Numbered from the stretch's first letter, positions 26,552 through 35,779 are shown. The stretch is 64,000 nt of DNA from an uncultured cyanobacterium (GCA_903903925.1 CAIVAU010000141.1:62001-126000); one strand, 5' to 3'. Translations and numbers: made by a program. The notes: generated by a model not told the origin, from the letters alone.

Positions 26552-27724
26552 GTGCAGCGCTCACCCGATCGCGGCAACAGAATTATAGCTCAGGGCGAAG
26601 GAAGTTCGTTTGCCGGGATTTATCTTGGATTTGACAGAGGTTGGACAGTGAATCACTGCGTAAAGAAACTTATTGCTTGGTACGACCACGATCATAGATT
26701 GCTGCCTTGGCGTCAGACGAGAGATATCTATCATACCTGGGTGTGCGAGGTTATGAGTCAACAAACGACTCTGGCTGTTGTTGTGCCAAAATTTTCGGAA
26801 TTTGTCAAGCAGATCCCGACTGTTGATGAACTCGCCACTTGTAACGAGGAGAAACTGCGCCAACTCTGGTCTGGGTTAGGTTATTATGCTCGTGCCCGCA
26901 ACTTGAAGAAAGGCGCACAGTTTATTGTTGAGCAGCTTGAGGGCTGTTTTCCTCAGTCGTACCGTGAGTGGCTGGAAATACCCGGCTGCGGGCCTTACAC
27001 AGCGGCTGTGATTGCAAGCATTTGCTTCAACGAAAAAGTTGCCTGCGTTGATGGTAATGTGGTACGGGTGGTGAGTCGTTTGCTTGCCTTATCCCAAGAT
27101 GTGTGGAGTTCGTCTGGTCAATCAACCATTCAAGCTTCTGTTACTCGCATGATTCCTGAAGAACGTCCTGGAGATTTCAACCAAGCGATGATGGAGTTGG
27201 GAGCAACTGTCTGTCGCAAAACCAAACCTTACTGTCATATGTGTCCATTGCAGGAAGAGTGTCTGGCTTTTGCAAATAATTGTGTTGATATCTGTCCCCC
27301 CAAAAAGCCTCGGCGTGATGCAGTGAAAGTAGAGTTGTTTGCTCTGCTTGTTTGGAGAAAGGCAACTGATACACTTGCTGTTGTAGATAGAACAAAGGGG
27401 TTTTTGTCAAATACAATTGGGTTTCCATTAATCTCAGAAGTTGAAGCAAGCGAAGCCAAAAGGGTTCTGAAATTGCTGCCACACCTTCAACTTTTTGAAC
27501 TACCAAGTAAATTTTCCCATGCAATCACTCATCATCGTATTTCTGGAAAAATTCTGGTTGCACAAGAGGTTGAAACCCTCAGCATTACCGCTGGGATCGT
27601 TCCTTGGCAAATACTTGTCCCACAACCTTTTCATTGGGTTGAGAGAAGTGATATTGCTTCAAAACTCTCTACTTCGTTGGATAACAAGGTTTTCAAGCTT
27701 TTTCAGAAGTACTATGACGGTTGA
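26552..27724 (+). CDS. mutY: A/G-specific adenine DNA glycosylase
   Basis: Removes adenine opposite 8-oxoguanine. 390 residues. Catalytic E66 in CEVMSQQT, helix-hairpin-helix LEIPGCGPYTAAV, catalytic D167 in CVDGNVVR, and the 4Fe-4S cluster C221-x6-C228-x2-C231-x5-C237. The C-terminal Nudix-like domain (about 260-390, VELFALLVWRKATD) recognises 8-oxoG. The first about 30 residues (RSPDRGNRIIAQGEGSS) look poorly conserved and a later start is possible; the true MutY core begins near VKKLIAWYDHDHRLLPWR. Confidence 0.94.
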   Translation: MQRSPDRGNRIIAQGEGSSFAGIYLGFDRGWTVNHCVKKLIAWYDHDHRLLPWRQTRDIYHTWVCEVMSQQTTLAVVVPKFSEFVKQIPTVDELATCNEEKLRQLWSGLGYYARARNLKKGAQFIVEQLEGCFPQSYREWLEIPGCGPYTAAVIASICFNEKVACVDGNVVRVVSRLLALSQDVWSSSGQSTIQASVTRMIPEERPGDFNQAMMELGATVCRKTKPYCHMCPLQEECLAFANNCVDICPPKKPRRDAVKVELFALLVWRKATDTLAVVDRTKGFLSNTIGFPLISEVEASEAKRVLKLLPHLQLFELPSKFSHAITHHRISGKILVAQEVETLSITAGIVPWQILVPQPFHWVERSDIASKLSTSLDNKVFKLFQKYYDG

Positions 27725-27726
27725 CG

Positions 27727-27746
27727 GTTGACGGTTAACTGTCAAC
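27727..27746. terminator. Near-perfect 20-bp palindrome after mutY
   Basis: GTTGACGGTTAACTGTCAAC begins a few bases after the mutY stop, within GGTTGAC tandem copies. It differs from a perfect palindrome at one pair. Similar to the repeat at 44062-44086. Confidence 0.45.
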
Positions 27747-27824
27747 AACCTTAACTTGGATAATTTATTTCTTGGAGTTCCCTTACTAAATCCAGTAGTG
27801 AAACTGCGTTTCCATTTTTGTTGT

Positions 27825-28403
27825 TCAGTCACTGAAAGCCACACCAGTCATTGGGTCACGGATATACAGCCCTAATGTGAGACTACGCATCACTTCATCC
27901 CAAGCGGGTGTTAGGTCAAGAGCTTGATCTGCCCAAAAATCGAATGTGATCAAGCACTGAATATTCGACCCCAAAGCAATGCAAGTCCGCGAAAAAGCTT
28001 CGCGGGGCTCTGTTTGGGTGTCAAGAAACTTAATCTCTGTCCACATAATTTTAGCGGTTTGGCGCTTGACGGTAAAAATTTCTCCCTTAGCAATGACGTT
28101 GCGACTGTCGTTTTCTACCACTTTCTTCAAGGTGGATTTTAGGGGAAATGTGCTCCAGTCATTGGGTGGAAGGCGATTGAAAGATATTTCTAGACAGCAA
28201 TCATCGTTGGGGGGTTCTTGATCAAGGAACTTGAACGATTTTTCTTTTGGCTCAAAAACCCAACTCTGGGGAACATTGCAGCGAACTGCTCCCCGATCTG
28301 CTACAAAAATTTTGTACTCTGATGGAGCTTCCCAGTGATGGTCAGGTTTTAGTTCAAGTGTTTCTTTAATCCACTGGAGATTACTTTTCTTACGCTTTGC
28401 CAT
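27825..28403 (-). CDS. Conserved hypothetical protein
   Basis: 192 residues from the ATG at 28403, preceded by AGAGAAG. The frame stays open to an ATG at 28718, but that would overlap the preceding gene and the extra 105 residues look non-conserved. The protein has alternating short strands (EYKIFVADRGAVRCNVPQSW, CCLEISFNRLPP, TVKRQTAKIMWTEIKFLDTQ, SNIQCLITFDFWAD) and resembles small stress-response-like beta-sandwich proteins, without a named match. No signal or membrane segment. Function unknown. Confidence 0.7.
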   Translation of the reverse strand: MAKRKKSNLQWIKETLELKPDHHWEAPSEYKIFVADRGAVRCNVPQSWVFEPKEKSFKFLDQEPPNDDCCLEISFNRLPPNDWSTFPLKSTLKKVVENDSRNVIAKGEIFTVKRQTAKIMWTEIKFLDTQTEPREAFSRTCIALGSNIQCLITFDFWADQALDLTPAWDEVMRSLTLGLYIRDPMTGVAFSD

Positions 28404-28641
28404 AGTTTTTTGCTTCTCTGCTGAATGAGCGCGATCGCCTAATTCGAGTTTTAGACAATCACCCACTTTGTTCATCCTATCAAAAAGAAACACACCCTCG
28501 TAACTCAGAGAGATTTCTTGCTTTTCATTTTTGCCGATTTCGAGTATGTCAATGGGTTGTCCATTTTTCTTGTCTAATGCTATTTTTTTGTATTGAAGTG
28601 AAGAAGGTCTGTTGATATCTACGGTATTGGTACATAAGATT

Positions 28642-28672
28642 GTAAGCACTTCAGTGCTTACTACGAACGAAC
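28642..28672. repeat. Palindromic repeat directly after a stop codon
   Basis: GTAAGCACT (28642-28650) and AGTGCTTAC (28653-28661) form a 9-bp stem with a 2-nt loop, followed by TACGAACGAAC. On the minus strand this reads TTCGTTCGTAGT then the hairpin, starting right after the TAG of the glycosyltransferase. Same family as the element at 5292. Confidence 0.55.
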
Positions 28673-30336
28673 TAACTATGAGTGACCTGTTTGTAGAAGG
28701 CTTCAAGACCTGTGACACAGGTTTTGTCGTTATAGAGATGGTGGTGATTCTGGCTGATGCGTTGTGTAATGTTGTGTCGCCAAGCTGGGTCTAGTCCTAA
28801 TTTGATGGCAATTTCAATGTATTCTGCTTCATTTTGGGCGATGGTGTCTGTGACTCCTAGCATTTTGAGGAAGCTGTAGGAGTGACGACCGCGCATAAAT
28901 TCTCCTGGACAGGTGACGACGGGGAGGTTGCAGGCGATCGCCTCTAGGGTTGTATTACCACCAGACCAGGTGAAAGTGTCTAGGTAAACATCTGAAAGTA
29001 AGTTAATCATCAGATAGTCAAGCCGTTCTGGAATGGTGAGAAATACGCAGTGATCTTCACTATTTAAGCCGACTGCGGCAAAGGCGCGGCTTAGACGCGG
29101 TTGAAGTAACCCGCCACGCAAAAATACGAATGTCGCTTGAGGAACGCGGCGAGCAATTTCTGGCAAAATAAAATCATACTGTGGCAAGTATTTGAAAGGA
29201 GCTTGGCAACATAAATAGAGGACGGCATTATCTCGTAGTTTATAATCTGAGCGAGTTTTAATGACTGGCGGAATATATGGTTTGGGGTAAGAAACACCAA
29301 TGTTAGGCAAGCGGATAAGTTTCTCTGAGTAATGTTCTTGGGCATTTTCCGATTCCATTAACTCGCCCGATAAAAAGTAATCTATTGTTGGTAAGCCAGT
29401 TGTTACGGGATGTCCCCAAGCAACGCACTGTATAGGCGCAAGCCGTAAACCAGCCATTTGCATTGTTTGTGCGTCCATGCCAATTTCCGGATAGACGAGG
29501 ATATGCAGATTATCGGTAATTATCTGTTGGCAGGCTGCTGGCAAGTTATGGGGAATATGGTGAAAAATATCACTGTAATCTTGAAATTGTTGTGTAATCT
29601 GGTCTGGGGAGTTTCCTGTGTAATAACAGTAGATTTCAAAATTTTGGCGATCGCAGTGACGCAGCCAACCAGTTAACCAAAGTGTTCCACTATAAGAGTG
29701 TAGGTAATGAGAAACGTAGCCAATACGAATCTTATTATTAGGCTTCAGATTTGGCATTGATAAAGGAGCAATCCATTGGGGATAGTTAGCTGCCATAATT
29801 TCATGGACTAAGTTCCCATACTGACGTTGCAACTCTATATCGTTTTGAGCCTGATACGACAGATAAAAGTTTGTGAGGCAACCTATTCCTGCTAAAGCAT
29901 TCTGTTTCTCTTCAGTAGTTTCTAGGAATGTCTCTTGGATTAAGTCTTGTAGTCCTTGAGTAAACCGCTGACGATAAAAACTGATTTCTTCTCGATGATT
30001 GTATATTGTAGGGACTGTTAGATGTTTGAGAAGCTTAAAGGTGTAATCGTTGGTTAAGGTATTTGAGGCAGTGGACGCACTGGAAATTGCTTCTTCAGTG
30101 CGTCCACTACGCCGCAAGTTTATAATTAACGAAAAGTGTAAATTTCCCTCTGTAGGGTAAAGTTTAATTCCTGTTTGGAGAATGCTAAATGCTTCTTCTC
30201 TCAGATTTAAGTTGAGATAGCACTCACTTAATCGCCAATAAATATCCGGCTCAGATTGTTGAATTTCTAGGAGTTTTTGATATTGTGCGATCGCCTCTTG
30301 CCATTTCCCTTGAGCAAATAATTGATTACTTAAGTA
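28672..30336 (-). CDS. SPINDLY/OGT-type glycosyltransferase with TPR (C-terminal half of a split gene)
   Basis: About 554 residues. TPR-like helices come first (LFAQGKWQEAIAQYQKLLEI and YPTEGNLHFSLIINLRRSGR), then a GT41-type catalytic region (RIGYVSHYLHSYSGTLWLTG, WGHPVTTGLPTIDYFLS, DTFTWSGGNTTLEAI). No ATG, GTG or TTG precedes the TPR part; the nearest usable start is a TTG at 30117 inside the TPR. The frame joins that of the upstream gene if the A/T run at 30336-30344 had one more base. Probably the C-terminal half of one large enzyme glycosylating proteins or surface glycans. Confidence 0.85.
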   Translation of the reverse strand, partial: YLSNQLFAQGKWQEAIAQYQKLLEIQQSEPDIYWRLSECYLNLNLREEAFSILQTGIKLYPTEGNLHFSLIINLRRSGRTEEAISSASTASNTLTNDYTFKLLKHLTVPTIYNHREEISFYRQRFTQGLQDLIQETFLETTEEKQNALAGIGCLTNFYLSYQAQNDIELQRQYGNLVHEIMAANYPQWIAPLSMPNLKPNNKIRIGYVSHYLHSYSGTLWLTGWLRHCDRQNFEIYCYYTGNSPDQITQQFQDYSDIFHHIPHNLPAACQQIITDNLHILVYPEIGMDAQTMQMAGLRLAPIQCVAWGHPVTTGLPTIDYFLSGELMESENAQEHYSEKLIRLPNIGVSYPKPYIPPVIKTRSDYKLRDNAVLYLCCQAPFKYLPQYDFILPEIARRVPQATFVFLRGGLLQPRLSRAFAAVGLNSEDHCVFLTIPERLDYLMINLLSDVYLDTFTWSGGNTTLEAIACNLPVVTCPGEFMRGRHSYSFLKMLGVTDTIAQNEAEYIEIAIKLGLDPAWRHNITQRISQNHHHLYNDKTCVTGLEAFYKQVTHS

Positions 30337-33300
30337 AAAAAAAACTGTCCAGTTTGTAGATCGGTTAAACTTTCTACTTCGTAAAACGGAAGAGTTTCTA
30401 CTTTTGCTTGTGCGATCGCTTGTTTATTTTCCTGTTTTAAAACAATTCTTGCTTTAATCTGAGGCCGTAAAGCCTCCCACTGGATCTCACCTAACTGTCC
30501 ACTAAAAGAAATCTCTAGTCCCTCGCTAACATCTAAATCTTCTTGCATCAAAAGATTCATACTTACAGCAGATAACAACAGTTCGGCATACTGATCAACA
30601 CTGTTGCTTGTATCTATAATTAGAGTCATGTATTGACTGTCAGAATGAGTTGCAAGAATTTTAACCACTCCTTCTAATTCTAAAGCAAGTACCTCTTCTA
30701 GCTGTGACCAATCAGGGAAGATAATTAAATTAATTTCTTTTAGCTTCAAAGGTAGGAGAGTCGTATTAATCAACACCGAACTGACAGTTTTTGCCATTTG
30801 TGACCAAGAAAATTGTTTTGCCTGTTCTAAACCCTGAGCAATTAATGAATTGCGAACGCTAGGTTTTTGTACCTCGCAGAGTGCATTTACTAGTCCATCC
30901 GCGTCATCATCATTTACGTATATGACAGCTTTACCAGCCACTTCCGGAATTGAAGCATTAGGACAAGTTATGACTGGACAACCACAAGCCATTGCTTCAA
31001 CTATAGGCATTCCAAAACCTTCATACTTAGAGGGATAAATTAGAACTACAGCACCAGAATAAGCTGTTGCTAACTCCTCATCACTAAGTTGTAGCATATG
31101 GACAGTGCTACCTGATGTATAGGCTCTCCACTCAGGTGCTAATACACCGCCGCTTCCCGTACAGACAACATCAAATCCATAGCTACTCGTAAGCTGAGAA
31201 AAAGCCTGGAAGAACAAAATACTATTCTTATAACTACCGCCAGCACCAACCAAAAGAAAATATGGTTTGACGATACCATATTTTCTTTTAAATTGATTAA
31301 TTTTTTCTTGGCTGGCTACTGTAAAAGTTTTATGGTCAACCCCATTCTTGGCTACTACGACAGAATCTAAGGTAATATGGGGGAGACATTTAACCAAGTC
31401 ACGCGCTGTATTTTCTGAAACGGCAATATAAGCTGCTGCATGTTTAATTCCGTAATGCTTTTCTCTCCACATGGGATGACTCAAATCCCATCCCATGAGT
31501 TCAGGAATCATGTCATGTGCCATGAATACAGAAGGCGTTGTCATCGGTGTGGTATAGTAAGTAGAAATAAATATATCAGCACCTTCTTCATCACACACTT
31601 GCTGTAGCATTTCTCGGTCAGCATCAGTGCTGTTATAGTCATAAAGTGGTATACTGCGATATCTAATACCAGGAATTTTGGGAGCAGTTCCAGATCGGTC
31701 AAGCACAATAATGTGCCGACAAAAACCATTATTTGCCCATTCTTTTAGTAATGAATTCCAGACACGAGCAATACCAGTTTGATAGAATTGGAAGAATACA
31801 CCGTCAACCAGAATTATCGGTGCAGGTTTTTTCATTTGTGCAATTTTTTGTTGCACTTCTTCTGGCTGTAAAAATTGCCAACTATCGCTATTTAGTTCTC
31901 TTTGTGCTATCGGTACTATGCCACATGAATTTGCAGTATCTACCTGAGTCTCATCTCCTACCCAGGGAAAATATTCCCTTAGAAGAACTGGAAATTTCGC
32001 TCGTTGCTGTAACATGAGCCATTGCGATACGGCGTTTTTGTAACCATAGTATTGTTCTTTAAATTTCAACTGTTCTTTTGTTGCATAGGCAAAATGTTGA
32101 AAAATTAAACCAAGCTGTTCCGTTTCTTCATGTAGAAAAGCATTGACCACTGCCACATTAATATTTTTACCATCTGGCAGAGGTTCTACTAATATAGGAG
32201 GTTCATGTGCTACCCAGAATGCGCCAGGTTTAAATCTCCATGTTCGTAACCACTCTTGTTGAGGATTCTGAGCATAACAGTTACGGGTGCTAATCACCAA
32301 TTTTTCCCCAACAAAATACGAACACCAATAAAAAGCAGCTGTTTTCTCGGGGTTTTTAATAAACATTTGTCGTGCAGTACAAATTTGCTCAACAGTCCAC
32401 AGTTCATCTACATCCACTTGCCACAGCAAACATTCCTCCTGGATATTCGCAAGTGGTGCGTTCACCATCTCGCGCTTTCCCGCCCAGAAAACACCCTCTG
32501 GCTGACGGTAAATTGTAACGTTATCAGGATAAAGTCGCGCCAGTTCGTCTAGATACTCTGTAGTGCCATCATTACTACGACCATTATGATGAAGTTCATC
32601 AATAATACGTCCGCCCAACTGAACACTCCAGGCAGTATCGTGTTTTAAGTCCGCCACACCTTCAACAATGTGCCAATGCCATTCAAAAGGTAGTTGTTTA
32701 AATACTTCAATGTGGTAGCGAATAAATGGTTGACCATTGAGGACTATTGTAAAGAAGCTAATTGGCAGTGAAAATTTTTCTGATTTTTCAAGGAATAACA
32801 AATCATTCTCAATATTATCTCTTTTTTGAAATATAGAATATCCATTACGAACAAAAAGATTTTGATCAATCAAAGCGTAATTTTCATCAGCAATTAGCTC
32901 TTGATGATTTTCATAGTTTTTGAAAGCGTTAATATCATCTAAAAAAATGAATCTTGCTCCATAAACCTCATTAAGTTCGGTGCTACCAGTAAATTCGGAA
33001 CCATCAATCACTACTAGATCAAAAAAATCAATCTTATTCTCTTGCTTAATGATTTTTATACCATTGTCAGAAACCCCCGATTTTTTTACATAATCAATAT
33101 CCTGTCTTAACCAACCTAAAACTTGTTCAAGTGAGTAATAATTTAAATTAGTTTTAGTACTTTTGTAGAAGCTAATGACTTCTTGTTCATCAGGAAATTG
33201 TTCCAGAGAGATAGATGAAACATTGTAGCACTTAACAAAAGAATCATTTTCATACTTCTTTGTTAATTCAGTAAATCTAGTTTTTGAAATCTCTATACAA

Positions 33301-33503
33301 AACAATGTTGGCTTGTTGGGGTTCTCCCGAAGACCAGTCACTAATGCTTCAGTACTTCCTCCTCCTGAAGATGAACCTATCTCTAAAACTGTTTTAAGAT
33401 CTTCTTCTCTAGCCATCCTTTGAATAGCAGCGTAAAATTCATCATTTTTTATTTCCGGAGGAATCAGGTGATTAAGTTCAGAATTGGCAATATCACTATT
33501 CAT
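30330..33503 (-). CDS. Multidomain glycosyltransferase with methyltransferase-like N-terminus
   Basis: 1057 residues from the ATG at 33503; an earlier ATG at 33587 lies inside the upstream gene and is less likely. Domains in order: class I methyltransferase-like fold (TVLEIGSSSGGGSTEAL near 38, FDLVVIDGSEF near 150); a central glycosyltransferase-like region with CLLWQVDVDELW near 370; a GT4 domain (YFLLVGAGGSYKNS near 745, SKYEGFGMPIVEAMACGCPV near 825); and a C-terminal linker (INLIIFPDWSQLEEVLALEL) that in relatives I recall leads straight into TPR and OGT domains. It stops at TTT-TTT-TTT-ACT-TAA. Likely part of a cell-surface glycan or glycoprotein pathway. Confidence 0.88.
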   Translation of the reverse strand: MNSDIANSELNHLIPPEIKNDEFYAAIQRMAREEDLKTVLEIGSSSGGGSTEALVTGLRENPNKPTLFCIEISKTRFTELTKKYENDSFVKCYNVSSISLEQFPDEQEVISFYKSTKTNLNYYSLEQVLGWLRQDIDYVKKSGVSDNGIKIIKQENKIDFFDLVVIDGSEFTGSTELNEVYGARFIFLDDINAFKNYENHQELIADENYALIDQNLFVRNGYSIFQKRDNIENDLLFLEKSEKFSLPISFFTIVLNGQPFIRYHIEVFKQLPFEWHWHIVEGVADLKHDTAWSVQLGGRIIDELHHNGRSNDGTTEYLDELARLYPDNVTIYRQPEGVFWAGKREMVNAPLANIQEECLLWQVDVDELWTVEQICTARQMFIKNPEKTAAFYWCSYFVGEKLVISTRNCYAQNPQQEWLRTWRFKPGAFWVAHEPPILVEPLPDGKNINVAVVNAFLHEETEQLGLIFQHFAYATKEQLKFKEQYYGYKNAVSQWLMLQQRAKFPVLLREYFPWVGDETQVDTANSCGIVPIAQRELNSDSWQFLQPEEVQQKIAQMKKPAPIILVDGVFFQFYQTGIARVWNSLLKEWANNGFCRHIIVLDRSGTAPKIPGIRYRSIPLYDYNSTDADREMLQQVCDEEGADIFISTYYTTPMTTPSVFMAHDMIPELMGWDLSHPMWREKHYGIKHAAAYIAVSENTARDLVKCLPHITLDSVVVAKNGVDHKTFTVASQEKINQFKRKYGIVKPYFLLVGAGGSYKNSILFFQAFSQLTSSYGFDVVCTGSGGVLAPEWRAYTSGSTVHMLQLSDEELATAYSGAVVLIYPSKYEGFGMPIVEAMACGCPVITCPNASIPEVAGKAVIYVNDDDADGLVNALCEVQKPSVRNSLIAQGLEQAKQFSWSQMAKTVSSVLINTTLLPLKLKEINLIIFPDWSQLEEVLALELEGVVKILATHSDSQYMTLIIDTSNSVDQYAELLLSAVSMNLLMQEDLDVSEGLEISFSGQLGEIQWEALRPQIKARIVLKQENKQAIAQAKVETLPFYEVESLTDLQTGQFFFT
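30336..30344. other. Run of nine A (T on the coding strand) at an apparent frameshift
   Basis: With nine T the upstream frame ends QFFFT-stop. With ten T the reading would be QFFFYLSNQLFAQGKWQEAI, continuing into the TPR/OGT half without a break. This is the point where the two glycosyltransferase halves part. Confidence 0.75.
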
Positions 33504-33540
33504 AATTACACTCTTATTTTTTCTCTTTAATCTGCTTGTC

Positions 33541-33936
33541 CTAGCGATCGCCCTTACCCACTTGTTTCTTGGCTTGTTCCAACACAATCTTGTAATCTTG
33601 CCTCTCAGGGTGCAGCTTCACCAGTTTTGCCAAAGGTGGAATAGCACCCTGAGTATCCTTCAGATGTAGCCGCGCCATTACCAACCCTTCTAGCGCCACT
33701 TGGTTTTCTGGTTCTCGTTGTAAAACAAACTCGAAACCTCGCGCCTGTTTCTGTAGTACTGACTCAGCAGATACAGTGACTGGCTTAGGATCGTAAATAG
33801 CTTGTTTCAGTGCAGAAACTGCTGCAAACCCTATAGAGCCAAAGAACGATACAATGGATATTATCGTGACAATCTTTTGTCGCCGCTCAATTTTCTTGCG
33901 GCGGGCAATTACGTATTCTTTTCCAGAAATAGTCAT
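33541..33936 (-). CDS. Small TPR membrane protein
   Basis: 131 residues from the ATG at 33936; upstream in-frame ATGs would overlap the divergent toxin gene. Basic N-terminus (ARRKKIERRQ), one membrane span (KIVTIISIVSFFGSIGFAAV) and a TPR-like domain (AESVLQKQARGFEFVLQREP, then LKDTQGAIPPLAKLVKLHPE). Such proteins are common in cyanobacteria, often noted as TPR proteins near photosynthesis or envelope genes. Ends 38 bp before the large glycosyltransferase start; possibly one operon. Confidence 0.83.
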   Translation of the reverse strand: MTISGKEYVIARRKKIERRQKIVTIISIVSFFGSIGFAAVSALKQAIYDPKPVTVSAESVLQKQARGFEFVLQREPENQVALEGLVMARLHLKDTQGAIPPLAKLVKLHPERQDYKIVLEQAKKQVGKGDR

Positions 33937-33985
33937 GTTCTGCTGGTTATTGTGGTAAATACTTAGTATTGGGTATCCTCCTGTC

Positions 33986-34351
33986 ATGAGGATACCCACC
34001 TCCTTCACAGAAACTATCATCTTGACTATAAATTTTTTAAATCACTTGGGGTATACTGAATGGTTGGAAAGCCTGAAGGATTATGAGATTCGTTCAAGGA
34101 TCATCCGGCGCATAGAGCGGCTTAAGCAAGGCAATTACGGGGATTGCAAGTCGGTAGGTTCAGGTGTTAAAGAACTGAGGTTTTTCTTTGGCAGTGGCTA
34201 CCGCGTTTGCATTGGAGAATCTGCAAACAATCTGGTGATTCTCCTGTGTGGCGGCGACAAGGACAGTCAGGACACGGACATAGAAAGGGCTAAAGGATAT
34301 TGGCAGGCTTATCAGGAGGAACAGAATGAGCAAGAAACTGAGAACCCATGA
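33986..34351 (+). CDS. RelE/HigB-like toxin of a type II toxin-antitoxin pair
   Basis: 121 residues as called; the native start may be a later TTG (34032), since the family begins about 10 residues before EWLESLKDYEIRSRI. The core matches the HigB/RelE mRNA-interferase family: IIRRIERLKQGNYGDCKSVG, then VKELRFFFGSGYRVC, then LLCGGDKDSQDTDIERAKGY. It overlaps the antitoxin by 26 bp, toxin first, as in higBA. GC content is visibly higher than around it, suggesting transfer. Confidence 0.88.
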   Translation: MRIPTSFTETIILTINFLNHLGYTEWLESLKDYEIRSRIIRRIERLKQGNYGDCKSVGSGVKELRFFFGSGYRVCIGESANNLVILLCGGDKDSQDTDIERAKGYWQAYQEEQNEQETENP

Positions 34352-34649
34352 TGAGGTTGTGCTCGAGCAGCTGCAGAACCGGGAAATGGCAAAGGCTTAC
34401 CTGGACGTTGCGCTTGAAGAGTACGAACAGGACGGCGATTTGGCGTTTTTTCTAGAAGCGCTGCGGAACGTGGTGGAAGCACGGGAGGGAATGACGCACC
34501 TTGCGGAAAAAACGGGGTTGAACCGCCAGAATCTTTACCGAGTGTTGTCTCCTGAAGGTAACCCGGAACTGCGAACCATCAGCCTTATCCTGCACAATCT
34601 CGGCTATCGCCTGAGTGTACAACCGATTCAGGCATCGTCTGGGTATTAA
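34326..34649 (+). CDS. HigA-like antitoxin with helix-turn-helix
   Basis: 107 residues. An addiction-module antidote with an XRE-like HTH near residues 55-80 (GMTHLAEKTGLNRQNLYRVL) and the typical LRTISLILHNLGYRLSV end. Should neutralise the upstream toxin and repress the pair. Codon usage is GC-rich (CTGCAG, GACGTT), unlike neighbouring genes. Confidence 0.88.
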   Translation: MSKKLRTHDEVVLEQLQNREMAKAYLDVALEEYEQDGDLAFFLEALRNVVEAREGMTHLAEKTGLNRQNLYRVLSPEGNPELRTISLILHNLGYRLSVQPIQASSGY

Positions 34650-35461
34650 AGCACGAAGTGGGGTGTGGGGAAAGGTGCTCCTCTACTTAATCTCCACTGT
34701 AACACTTGCATTGCAATAGCAGCTTTCTCATAATATTGCAACTACTACCCAGATTTTCTTAAGTTTTACCTAAGACTGAATTTATTCTTTCCGCTGAAAA
34801 CTTATATGAGGAAGAGTCAATCGCTTGCCAATACTGCATAGGTTTTGGAAAATTGTAGAAACCCAACAAATGCCGATCATTGTTGGGTTTCGTTTCTCAA
34901 CCCAACCTACATTAAAGTAAGTTTTTGGCAAAACCTTCGCAGGATTGAATTGCTTGCTGTGCAAAAGGTTTTTTGAGATTTAAGTATTGGGTAAATTATT
35001 AAGATTTTATAATAAATCCCGGAATTCTATTAAATTTTAGATGATGGCTAGATTTTATTTCAGATTTTATTATACGATAGGGGAGCTTTGGCAAATTGTA
35101 TAGTCTAACGATACTCAAAGCCCTCACAGATAGCCCAGAAAATATGGGTCTGTCAACTCTGAAACATGCTTTGATAAAAGAAAAAATGGAATGAGTGCTA
35201 GTATTCTCAAATTTCAGGATGACTAATTTTCTTGGATAAGCGTCTACAATGACAGTTAAACAACAAAATAAAAGTTGTTTGGTGTGATTACCGTACAAAA
35301 CCGAATAGAAATTAGCATAGTAGAGTTAAAGTATGGTATATTTAGAGAGTTAAGACTTGCTTTGCCAAAGTATACGACTCTACGCACTAGGCAATCATTC
35401 CACAACGGATAGCAGTTTTGATTAAGTATTTACCACAATAAGTCTGAATTTAATTGAGGTT
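34650..35461. other. Intergenic region, about 0.8 kb
   Basis: AT-rich, no supported gene. A 99-codon minus-strand frame (34999-35298) has no family resemblance. It contains a dispersed repeat with alternative hairpins at 34861-34905 and may be the edge of DNA brought in with the toxin-antitoxin pair. Confidence 0.6.
34861..34905. repeat. Dispersed repeat with two competing hairpins
   Basis: CCCAACAA (34861-34868) pairs with TTGTTGGG (34879-34886). GTTGGGTT (34881-34888) can instead pair with AACCCAAC (34898-34905). The two stems exclude each other. GTTGGGTTTCG...AACCCAACCTAC is a wording I recall as frequent in cyanobacterial intergenic DNA. Confidence 0.55.
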
Positions 35462-35680
35462 ATGACTCAGAAAGTAATTCACCCAATGGTGAAATTGCAG
35501 CGTAAGGTGCAATCACTAGTGGATTCACAAATTATCAAGCCAACGGATAGTATTTGGAAAATCGCATTGCTTTACGGCGATGAGTGGCAGCACTGGAAAA
35601 AGGATCTGCTAGATTTTGAATTTACTATGCGAGACCCAGTTAGTGACCTCCTAGCTGTAGAAGCCTGGGACGAAGAGTAG
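35462..35680 (+). CDS. DUF4327-family protein
   Basis: 72 residues. Pattern HPMVKLQRKVQSLVDSQIIK, then GDEWQHWKKDLLDFEFTMRD and SDLLAVEAWDEE fits the small cyanobacterial DUF4327 family (usual length near 70). Soluble and acidic at the C-terminus. Function unknown. No clear operon partner. Confidence 0.78.
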   Translation: MTQKVIHPMVKLQRKVQSLVDSQIIKPTDSIWKIALLYGDEWQHWKKDLLDFEFTMRDPVSDLLAVEAWDEE

Positions 35681-35779
35681 AAATTTGTGAGTGGTTAGTG
35701 GGCAATTTTGTTGGGGAATGCCCACCCTGCGCCACTTGAAATTTTTGACAAATGATCTAGGATTTCTATCACAACTACC

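Noticed and set aside
28404-28718. N-terminal extension of the hypothetical protein at 27825
   Set aside because: Overlaps the end of the glycosyltransferase and a palindromic repeat; ATG at 28403 has a better ribosome site.
34999-35298. 99-codon minus-strand frame in AT-rich DNA
   Set aside because: No family resemblance and lies in a region of repeats; likely chance.
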